Source of the DNA: Bolinopsis microptera
Taxonomy: Eukaryota > Ctenophora > Tentaculata > Lobata > Bolinopsidae
Length of the DNA stretch: 64,000 nt
Assembly (NCBI RefSeq): GCF_026151205.1
Contig: NC_087072.1
Location: forward strand, 11,510,169 to 11,574,168
Direction: 5' to 3'
The notes under the pieces were generated by a model, which saw only the letters and a list, made by a program, of their open reading frames with translations, was not told the origin of the DNA and searched no databases. How positions within the stretch are numbered: position 1 is the stretch's first letter; every line of letters begins with the position of its first letter. Below, piece by piece: positions 36,801 to 48,800 of this stretch. A program made the translations under genes and the position numbers.

Positions 36801-39800
36801 TGTTCATGTACTGATTACTCAAGTTCACCCTCATTCCTCAATCAATGATCCCTCAAATTATTCAACAGTTTCATTCTCCAATTCCAATTGACAATTGGGC
36901 GTAGCCCGAGTTGAAAACTTGATGTTAGTTTGCACTTATGAGTTATGTAACGATATTAGTTCCCTAAAATAAGTAAATAAGTAAATAAATAAATAAAGTC
37001 AATTTTTACAGCACAGCAATATATATCTAAATATCATTTCCTCTGTAATCATAATGTATAAAAAAAGGAGCTTTGTTTAGCAATTTTAAATATTGTTTTA
37101 TTTGGCTCAGAGGTTGTTTAAAGATGAAATTCACAATGAAAGAAAGTAAAAACTTAAAATCACAGTGAATGAAATTATGTAAAAGATCCCGGTCAAAATC
37201 CCGGCAAATTTGAGTGATTGACCGGGACCGGGACCGGGACCGGGACCAAGAATCCTGAATTAACCGGGACCGGGACCGGGATCATAAATCAGCATTTGAC
37301 CGGGACCGGGACCGCGACCGGGATGAAAAATGTGACTTGACCCGGTTGACCGGGATCGGGATGGCTCAAAATTGCCAATCCCGGTACCGGGATACCCGGT
37401 CACCTCCTGAGATTGACAGTCACTTAATCCATAATATCGCGCAAAATAACATTGCGAAGATGTTATTTTTTAACGATATTCGATAGCTAGCTAGTAAGCG
37501 CTAGCGGCTAGCTAGCGCAGAATGTTAAAATTGGATTTTGCGATATCACTCGATAGCCAGCGCTAACTAGCTAGCTATCGAATATCGTAAACTCCTTAGC
37601 GCTTATCAGATAGTTAAGTAGTTAGCACTAGCTGTCGCTATAAGCACTCGATATGTCCAGTTAGCGCTAGGTTGCTTGGTGGCGCAACGTGATAGTTACT
37701 GCTATAAGCGCTAGAAAGGTAATGCTGGTTAGCGCTAACCATTGTGTTTAGTTTATCGCTAAAGAAGAAAAACCCCATTTTTTCCCTGAATAGTGGATGA
37801 AAAAATATGGTATCGACTCAAGATACAAAGTATTTGCTCACTATGTTAAATTAATAACTAGCTAACCCACTTATTAACTTATTAACTAGCTAACTCACTT
37901 ATTAACTTATTAACTAGCTAACCCACTTATTAACTTATTAACTAGCTAACTCACTTATTAACCTAACAACTAGCTAACTGACCTTGTTTTGTTGAAGAAG
38001 ATAGCACACCCGTCCACATGTTTACGTTCCTCCTCCGGTAGAGTTTTGGATCGAGATTTGGGACAGAAACACGACTCGTAGCCTTGAGCCTTGAGCGCAG
38101 GCAAGAAGTAGTTGTAATACTTATCTGTTTCAACCTGTCACAATAATATAGTATGAGAATAGTGTAAGGTGTGTATTGTCAATTGTTTAAGAATAGTGTG
38201 TTTCCTCCACTTATAATATGTTTCCTGTACTCCACTTATAATATATTTCCTGTACTCCACTTATAATATGTTTCCTGTACTCCACTTATAATGTGTTTCC
38301 TGTACTCCACTTATAATATGTTTCCTGTACTCCACTTATAATATGTTTCCTGTACTCCACTTATAATATGTTTCCTGTACTCCACTTATAATATTATGTT
38401 TCCTACACTCCACTTATAATGTGTTTCCTACACTCCACTTATAATGTGTTTCCTGTACTCCACTTATAATATGTTTCCTGTACTCCACTTATAATATGTT
38501 TCCTGTACTCCACTTATAATATGTTTCCTGTACTCCACTTATAATATGTTTCCTGTACTCCACTTATAATATGTTTCCTGTACTCCACTTATAATATGTT
38601 TCCTGTACTCCACTTATAATATGTTTCCTGTACTCCACTTATAATATGTTTCCTGTACTCCACTTATAATATGTTTCCTGTACTCTACTTATAATATGTT
38701 TCCTATACTCCACTTGTAATATGTTTCCTGCACTCCACTTATAATGTGTTTCCTATACTCCACTTATAATATGTTTCCTGCACTCTACTTATAATATGTT
38801 TCCTACACTCCACTTATAATATGTTTCCTGTACTCTACTTATAATATGTTTCCTATACTCCACTTATAATATGTTTCCTGCACTCCACTTGTAATATGTT
38901 TCCTGCACTCCACTTGTAATATGTTTCCTGTACTCCACTTATAATATGTTTCCTGCACTCCACTTATAGTGTGTTTCCTGTACTCCACTCATAATGTGTT
39001 TCCTGTACTCCACTTATAAAGTTATAATATGTTTCCTGCACTCCACTTCTAATATGTTTCCTGCACTCCACTTATAATATGTTTCCTGTACTCCACTTAT
39101 AATATGTTTCCTGTACTCCACTTATAATATGTTTCCTACACTCCACTTATAATGTGTTTCCTGTACTCCACTTATAATATGTTTCCTGTACTCCACTTAT
39201 AATATGTTTCCTGCACTCCACTTATAATATGTTTCCTGTACTCCACTTATAATATGTTTCCTGTACTCCACTTATAATATGTTTCCTGCACTCCACTTAT
39301 AATATGTTTCCTGTACTCCACTTATAATATGTTTCCTGTACTCCACTTGTAATATGTTTCCTGCACTCCACTTATAATATGTTTCCTACACTCCACTTAT
39401 AATATGTTTCCTGTACTCCACTTATAATATGTTTCCTGTACTCCACTTATAGTATGTTTCCTGCACTCCACTTATAATATGTTTCCTGTACTCCACTTAT
39501 AATATGTTAATGGCGTAGTAACGGCGTAGTAACGGCGTACTAACGGCGTATACAATAACCGGCCCGTGCATGAGACGTGGCCCCCTCTATTATATTGGAG
39601 GCGTGCTGATATTAAGTTAATCATCTCCATTTTAAGCCTCAATATCTCGTGTTAATAATTACACTCAGTTACTGGGAGAGAGCCAGCTAGTGATTATCAC
39701 ACTACACACTCTCTCTCTCTCTCTCTGTCTCTCTCTCTGTCTCTCTCTGTCTCTCTCTCTCACACTACACACTAGCACCTATGTTAAACTGCATTGTGCT

Positions 39801-42800
39801 CTGCACACGTCATCACTAATAATGGAACGGCAGTGCACATGACGCTATGTGATCTGGCAATACGCCAGCTCTATTATATAGCAGTTTCCTGGGGAGGGGG
39901 GTGGGCCGTGGGGTGGGGGGGGCTCTATTATATTTAAACAGTTTTCTGGGGGGGGGGGGGGGCTCTATTATATAATAACAGTTTCCTGGGGGGGGAGGGC
40001 TCTATTATGTAACAGTTTCCTGGGGGGCCGGGGGGGGGGGCTCTATTATATAACAGTTTCCTGGGGGGGGGGGGGGCTCTATTATATTTAAACAGTTTTC
40101 TGGGGGGGGGGGGGGGGGCTCTATTATATAATAACAGTTTCCTGGGGGGGGGGGGCTCTATTATGTAACAGTTTCCTGGGGGGGGGGGGCTCTATTATAT
40201 GACAGTTTCCTGGGGGGGGGGGGGGGGGCTCTATTATATAACAGTTTCCTGGGGGGGGGGCTCTATTATATGACAGTTTCCTGGGGGGGGGGGGGGCTCT
40301 ATTATATAACAGTTTCCTGGGGTGGGGGGGGGGGGCTCTATTATATAACAGTTTCTTGGGGGGCCGCGCCGGGGGCTCGATTATATAACAGTTTCCTGGG
40401 GGGGGGGCAAATTTATGCCACTGGGGCTCTGATTTGTACCAAATAGATGATTTTAGAAGAAAAATTGTCTTAAATAATTTTCTAGCTCGAACACAAGGGT
40501 CGGGTCCCTGTATAAATTTTGTACAAATTGTACACATTTTTTTACAAATTTTGTGTCTTTAAGTATTATGAATTTGGTACTAAAAGATTCGTCTTACCAA
40601 GCTGATTACGATTCTGTAAAAATTATTTCAAAAAAAACTTATACCTACTTTTTGAGTTATAGGCATTTTAAGCCTTAAATCTGCCATTTTTGGCCCTTGA
40701 TGGATGTTTTTTACGATGAATTTTACCAGATTTCATACCTTAAAACTCAAAATTGAGAGTTTTAAACCATTTACTCTAATATTGGAAAGGAAATTCAAAA
40801 TACTTCCTTAAACGATCAAAGACTCTGTACCTCGAATCAGAATGCAAAGTGTAGACTAGATCAGTTTAAGGAAGTCCCATTATCAGAACTTGAAACCTTA
40901 ATTAAGAGTCTTCCCAATAAATACCCAAGTGTACTCGATGTCATACCAATGTGGCTCTTTAATTCTTTAAGGGGGCCACTTTGGTATTACAGTTGTTTCT
41001 GATAGATGGGAGTGATATCAATCAGATGCTTTTGGTCCCATGGAAAGATATTGTTCCTAGCCGAAATTATTGTCGGTCAAAGGTCAGCGCTTATGTGTAA
41101 TTGTATTGCGCGAGCGATTTTCAATCGCACATCCTGAAAATTGAGTCTAAAAATCTATCTTCTCCTACATTTTTTCGATTTTGAAGATCGTGGATCTCGT
41201 TTTTTGACGATTTTTTGAGGTCAGCTTACCCCAGAGCTAGGGACCTATTATTATATCGGGTCTCAATAAGAGGTCTCGACTGCCTAGGCATCAAACCTTG
41301 GCAATCGGTAATTTTCCTCTGGCCCGGAGTCAGCTGACCCTAGGGACCAGAGGATAAAGACGCAGAGACTGTGTGTGTATCTACAAAAGTGGTTGTTTTT
41401 ACAAGAGACAGGGCTTGCAATGCAAGGGAAGAAAAATGGGGAAAAAAAATTATTATTATTATTAAAACTGACCTCTTGAAGCGCGATGATATCAGCTCCT
41501 GAGGAAACGATCTGATCCATTATGAGGTGTTTCCTGTGGTCCCAAGCCAGGGCTGAGCTAGGACAGTAGCCATACTTCGTCCCTTTTGCAAGAGAGTCCG
41601 ACAGAATGTTATAACACATAACTTTGAACGACACTGAAAAAGTAATCTATTAGTAGTAAATAGTAAACTATTAGTAGTACTACTAGTATATTAGCGACAA
41701 TAGCCAGGGTTATAAACCTACAAATAAAGACCGTTCTCAGTGAATGGGGATTACATTTTCAATCTTAATAATATAAACTTTTTAGAATTTTTGAGTACTT
41801 TTTCGGACATAGTTTCACTGAACCATCGAGATGGAATGGATATCATGTTCATTGTCATGGGTATCATGTTAATTGTCATGGGTATCATGTTCATTGTCAT
41901 GGGTATCATGTTCATTGTCATGGGTGTCACGTTCATTGTCACGGGTATTTCTCCAGCCTAAATATTCTTTGTCACCATTGATTTTATTTTTCAATGCTGT
42001 ATAATTCTGTATAATAATTAATGAAAGTTTCAAATCAAACCTACTGAGCTGTGTTTTCCTGGTTATCGAAAATTAACAATTAATAATAATGATAAAATTA
42101 ACATACTGTGTTTTCCTGTTTTTTCCCTCACAGATAACCAAGGTCTGTCTGGCGGAGAGTCTGGAGCTGAAAAGGGAGCAACACTTGTATTCTCTTTTTA
42201 GTGTTAGTTTTAATGTAAATCTCCCTATAGAATGTAGTATAATAGAGGAACAGAGTGTGACATAATGCACTGTGTGCCTAGATTCTTGCATTGGAACTAG
42301 ATTCTTGCATTGTTAAACAGATGATTGCATTAAAAACAGAATATTCGAATTAGAATTTTAGAATTAATAATAATTTAAAGAAGCTTCAAACTGAGCTGCT
42401 GTGCATGACAATCAAGTCAGAATATGATTGCATTGTAAAATAGATAATTGCATTGTAAAACAAATAAATGCATTGTAATACAGATAATTGCATTGAAAAC
42501 AGATGATTGCATAGTAAAACATAAGATTGCATTGTAAAACAGAATATGATTGCATTGTAAAACAGAATATGATTGCATTGAAAACAGATGATTGCATGGA
42601 AAACGGATGATTGCAGAATTGCATTGAAAAACAGATGATTGCATTTAAAAACACGTGATTGCATTGAAAAACAGATGATTGCATAGTAAAACAGAATATG
42701 ATTGCATTGAAAACAGATGATTGCATGGAAAACGGATGATTGCAGAATTGCATTGAAAAACAGATGATTGCATTTAAAAACACGTGATTGCATTGAAAAA

Positions 42801-45800
42801 CAGATGATTGCATAGTAAAACAGATTATTGCATTGTAAATAGAATATGATTGCATTGTAAAACACATGATGATTGTATTAAAAAACACGTGATTGCATTG
42901 AAAACAGAATATGATTGTATTGTAAAACATATGATTGCATTGTAAACAGAATATGATTGCATTGTACAAATTTGTAAAACAGATGATTCGAATGATTGTG
43001 TTGTTTTACCTTCCAATGTGTCTAGAAGGAACTGGAGCAGCTTCTGTGTACCGTTCACTTCTCTCGACTAAAAGAAGATCTGTTATAATATTTATATATT
43101 TTTACTTCATATATCATGTTACATAATATGGAATTTTTATTTTATTTATTCATTTACGGGTAAATGCCTCACAGAATGGCTAGCCTCACAGAATGGCCAA
43201 ATTTGTAAATGTTTTTGTAACTAATTTTTTATAAAAGACTGGTAGGTTTTGTGGATACCATATGAAACAAAAGTCTTCTGGCAACACTTCCTGTGGTGAA
43301 ATCATTAACTAGGACCACATTTTCTGGCATAAATATGACTGTTTATGTAGAAATTTTGAGCACTGAAAAATTTGTTTTCAAATTTTTGAACTAAGTTTAC
43401 ATTTTGGTGAGAACTTCTGGCACCAGTATGACAGAAGATGTTCAAAGAATAGTATTCATCAAACAAAACGAACATTGTTCAATATAGGAAGAAAAAAATG
43501 CTAAAATGGCTAAACGCCTCACAAAATGGCCAAAATATGCCTCACAAAATTTGTTTTCAAATTTTTGAACTAAGTTTGCATTTTGGTGAGAACTTCTGGC
43601 ACCAGTATGACAGAAGATGTTTAAAGAATAGTATTCATCAAACAAAACGAACATTGTTCAATTTAGGAAGAAACAAAATGTTAAAATGGCTAAACGCCTC
43701 ACAAAATGGCCAAAATATGCCTCACAAAATGGCCAAAATTTAAAACTCCTTTTATTCAATGAAACCATAAGTCTAAAGTATTCACAAGCTATTTATCATA
43801 CAATAACACCCCAGATGGAGTGTTTTTACAGCCGAATGAAGGTTATAAATCATGAAATCAGGGAATATGAACAACGCCACACAAAATGGCCATTTTTGGT
43901 GTAGGAAATTATGCCCTTTTTATTCAGTTCTAAGAAATTTCACCTATATGGGGGTGTTAACAAGGCATATTAATACCAGCAGCATGCCTGAAACAAGAGC
44001 CAAAGGTTTTAGAAAAATAAAATTTTCTCGTTTTCTTTTTTTGTTGCCATTTTGTCAGGCATTTTTTCTTTTTTGTGAAATAATTTTTCACAGCTCAGTT
44101 TTTTCGTGAGTTTTAGGTTATTACCCCATTCCTTAATAGGTTTTCTAAGAACGTGTGGTGATAGAAATTTAAAAAGTATCTCCATCAACAAAATTATAGA
44201 AATTCAGATTTGGCCATTCTGTGAGGCATGTTTTTTTGGAGGAAGATTTTCCGGCCAATTTTTCTCAAAGAAAAAATGGTTATGAGATTAAATGAACCCC
44301 CGGGAAGAAAAATATGAGTGTCAACTTAGCTTCTTATGAGATAAAAACTGGAATTAAGTGTGTTTTGTGACTTTGAGAGACCTACCTTTTTTTTGGCCAT
44401 TCTGTGAGGCAAATACCCGTAGGATACTTATGAAATTCTTGCCTCATAGAGGTTAGGTACAAAATCAATTACCCAAAATCAAGAATTAGATACAAATTAT
44501 CATCTGATATGTCTAACAGTTCAAATTAAGTTGAAAATATTAATATTAAACAAATGAACATAATTATATCATATTATATTAATTATATCATCACACGCCA
44601 ACTTTCTCACAAATACATTATACGTATACAAAACAAGAATTTTGCCGCGCACGATAAAATTTCCCTACAATGTAATTGTTTTACTTATATTGCATCCCAG
44701 ATTGTTTTTATTATATTAAGCGTGCAAAACTTAAAAACTCTGCACGCATCTGACGTGTCGCCATCTGACGTGTCGCCATCACGTCGATTTGTGGCTTGGT
44801 TGTAAACCACTTCATATTTTGCGCGGTTTTGTTTCATTTAATATATGTGAAATACATTTAACGAAATCCTAAGCTAACTCACTAGACTAGGTCTGCCGTT
44901 TTCTGACAAAAGTGCAATAGGCGATTATATTTCAAAACCCTCTTTTTTTGTCACAGAGCATCTTTGATGGCTTTGAGAGCCTACCAAGGTTTTTTCTTTC
45001 ATTCACCATAAATACTTTTGATCCCAGAATGTTGCCTATGACACAAACTAACTTCAGCGAAAAAATTATGTGGCCAGGTCATTCTTTGTAGGAGATATAC
45101 AGGATTGAAGTTTTCGTCACAGAGCATCGGATAGAATTTTGCATTTTTGTATTTCTGTGCTCATCGTAAAATTCCATCCCAGCAACTTCAGACACGCCCA
45201 TAGAAATTATTGATTCGTAAATTTTGGACCTTTTTCTAAATTTTAGTACCAAATTTAAGCTTCTGTCTCAAACCGTTAAAGTTTTACAGCCTTTAAAAAA
45301 TTCCCGTATTTTGTCACAGAGCATCAGTGTCATTTTGTCACAGAACATCCCATAAAATTTTGACAGATAATGACGACCTAACCAAGAAATTACCCATAGT
45401 ATTGTTAGAGGGCATAAATGCTAAATTTGGTCCTCTATCATAATAGAATCCTGAGTTATTGACTGAAAACGCTAAATTTTGACCAACTTCAGAGAAATTC
45501 TGAAAAAAGATCATTGTAGACTTATCATCTATTGAAATTTTACCCAATCAGGTTCTTCTTAGAAGCAAACATGTTTAAAAGATAAAAAGGGGCAATTGAA
45601 TGAACACAATGCTCAATATTGACAAAAAAATTTCGTCACAGAGCGTCAATTTAGCAATTTTAAGCCAAAAATTTGCCCTAGAAGCAGATAATGTTATTTT
45701 AGGGATGTGATGACTTGAAAATCATAGAATATTACGACCAGGTACACATTTAAATCAAAATGAAGGATGCCATTGTTCAAGAGAATTTGAGGAAACGACC

Positions 45801-48800
45801 TCAAAAATCTGATAACCGCAAATTCAAAATTTCAAATTCTTATTTTTTGGGAAAAAATGTTGTTTTATGTTTGGTATGACTCAATTCTTCTGAGTTGTAA
45901 ACAACTATTTTGGCACGAAATGAAGGCTGTGTGATGATTTTGTGTGATTTTTGGAATTTTTCGTCACAGAGCTTCATAACTTTGAGAGCCTATATCTTTG
46001 GCTAGGTGCATCAGATAAATCCAAACTGTTGGTTACTCACTATTTGCACTCTTCTGAGTTTAAAGTGATCCAGGTCACTCTGAGAAAACTTTTCTCGCCT
46101 TTTTTCGACTCCTCACAGAGCTTCATCAGCTTCTTTGAGGAGTCGCCTAGAAAAACCCATTCACGATGGACAAAATTTGAAGTTTGCACAATCATCTGTG
46201 ACATCTGAATATCCTATGACCAGAAAATTGGAGCCAGAACTTCAATAAGCTACGTACTAAAATTTTTCTGTTCCATATTTTTGCATAAAATTTGTTGATC
46301 CTGACCCTCAAAACATCTGTCTACAAAAATTAAACCGGAATTTATGGCCAAACGGGGTTTTGAAATTTTGGCCTCTGTGCACCCGGTTTTGAAATATCGC
46401 CAATAGTCCTCTCCAAAATCTGAGGTTTTCAAACACTTTTGTCACATTTCCGGCCTATTTCGGCATTTAATGGGGTTTCTGGGTGTTGATGATTGGTTCT
46501 GCTGGTTTCTGACGGTTTTAAAAGGTAGTCACGGCAGAATTGACACTGGGATTCGAACCCGGACCTTCTGCTTGAAAGGCAGACGTTCTAACCACTCAGC
46601 AGTTACAAACACACATAATATCATACATAATATCACACATAATAACACACATAATATCATACATAATATCATACATAATATCACACATAATATACCACAT
46701 AATATCACACATAATATCACACATAATATAACACATAATAACACACATAATATACCACATAATATCACACATAATATCACACATAATATCACACATAATA
46801 TCACACATAATATCACACATAATATCACACATAATATCACACATAATATAACACATAAAAATACTTTTATAAACGCATTGTATTTACCTTCTGTAAAAGT
46901 TCAGGGGTGAGAGGGTTGCCCTCTAGTTCTAATTTAGTGAGCTGGAACAATCTGCCTAGCTCGTAGGGTAGGAGACGGATAGAGTTGTTAGTGAGCAGCA
47001 GATCATGTAGCTTCAACATGTCACCCAGCTCCACCGGCAAACTGAGGATCTCTTCATTAGGGACAATCATGTGACAATCATGTGACAATCATGTGACAAT
47101 CATGTGACAATCATGTCATGTGACAATCATGTGACTATCGTGTGACAATCGTGTGACAATCATGTGACAATCATGTGACTATCGTGTGACTATCGTGTGA
47201 CAATCATGTGACAATTGTGTAACAATCGTGTAATAATCATGTGACAATCGTGTGACAATCGTGTGACAATCATGTGACAATCGTGTGACAATCGTGTGAC
47301 AATAGTGTGACAATCGTGTGACAATCGTGTGACAATCGTGTGACAATCGTGTGACAATAGTGTGACAATCGTGGGCAGTATCGAGATAGCCCGACCACGG
47401 TCCGCGGACCACTGTCCGCGGACCACTGTCATATTACCGTATAATAACAGTATCCCCTGAATCAAGCAGGGTTCACATCATCCCCTGAGTCAAGCAGGGT
47501 TCACATCATCCCCTGAGTCAAGCAGGGTTCACATCATCGCACGCGAATTCCAATCAGCGGTGGTGTAAAGGCTTATTAAACGATTAAGCAACCTTACGAG
47601 ATCAGTTCACATCATGCAATATATAAAGAATAACTATTATCAGACTGCATCAATCATTTCTATCATCAACTCCTTCTTGAACAACTACAACTATGGTCTC
47701 AGAGAAACGGATGAACTCAGCCCTACCCTGCGACCCTATCTGCAAACCTATCTCACCTCTCGACAAGTGGACTCAAGCTGGTAAAACCCTCATCGTCTCC
47801 AGAGCCAACCCAAGCTTCTGCGTTTTCTGAGTTTTCTGCAACAAGAGGTTGTAAGCTCCCCACTCGTCTGTGTAGATGATAGACCCAGGAAGAATCCACC
47901 GCCGGATGAGAGGGAGGAGAGTAGTTGCTCCACGTTTGTTGTTCGGACAAGGGAGGAGGAAGCATTGTCCTGTGTTTCGGTCAACTCCACCAAGTACCCA
48001 CATACCCTCTCTGTATCCACCTTTGTTGTATTTTCTCTTTCCGAACTTAGCTTCGTCTAATTCGACAATTACTCCAGGACCACCAAGAGGACAAGGGTTT
48101 GCAAGCAGCCAATCAGCGATTCGAGTGTGGATGAATATCTTCCAGTCAGACACCGCGTTTTCAGAAAGTCCAGTCATCTGTGATACCGCAATGCCAGCTA
48201 GTCCTTTTATACTCAAACAGAACAGCAGTTGTATGAAGGTCTTGAGAGCGAGCTTCTGTCCAGAGAGGATGCTGTCTGTTCTAATATTCTTGTACTTCTT
48301 GCAGGGGGAGCAGCGCCATATCAGTCCATCTGGAGACTTCGAGGACGAGCAGGGAACCAGGGACATAGATGCATTACACCCAGGACAGGACATGGAGCTC
48401 TTTAGGAGGTTTTTCTGGAATAGGAAGTCTCGAGCATTCTCTAGGGAGGCGGTGGGTCCATTAATTTCGTCCATTAGACAGAAGAGTACCATGTCAGGAA
48501 TTGGAATAGTTGTTGTTGTTGATGATGGCAACTGATAATACTTCACCAAAAACGAACGACTTTTAATCGTAATCATTTATTTCATTGAGCAATCAATATT
48601 ATTCGTAACTAATTATATCCGAGAGACCACATTTGAATCGTAATCAATAGTTTGATCCAGTAATTTACTACGCTACAATTAATTATGCTAGTCGTAACTA
48701 ATTGCATCCAAGATACCATACATACCATTCATATGATCTGGTAACCAATCAACTATTCACAAACACCTGTTGCTTGATTCAGGGGATACTGTTATTATAC

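Noticed and set aside
38215-39507. CRISPR-like array
   Set aside because: The 25-bp units are contiguous with no unique spacers and the genome is eukaryotic; it is a minisatellite.
42386-42969. Minus-strand ORFs of up to 185 codons (FYNAIICF-type repeats)
   Set aside because: GATTGCATTG minisatellite in a CNOT6 intron; three frames are open in parallel.
46525-46610. Functional tRNA-Glu (TTC)
   Set aside because: Good anticodon and T arms, but the acceptor stem does not pair; treated as a SINE head or relic.
46470-46910. THNITHNI plus-strand ORF and ILCVILCV minus-strand ORF
   Set aside because: Both come from the 12-bp array next to the tRNA-like sequence.
47876-48535. 219-codon plus-strand ORF
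   Set aside because: Antisense shadow of the Merlin transposase.
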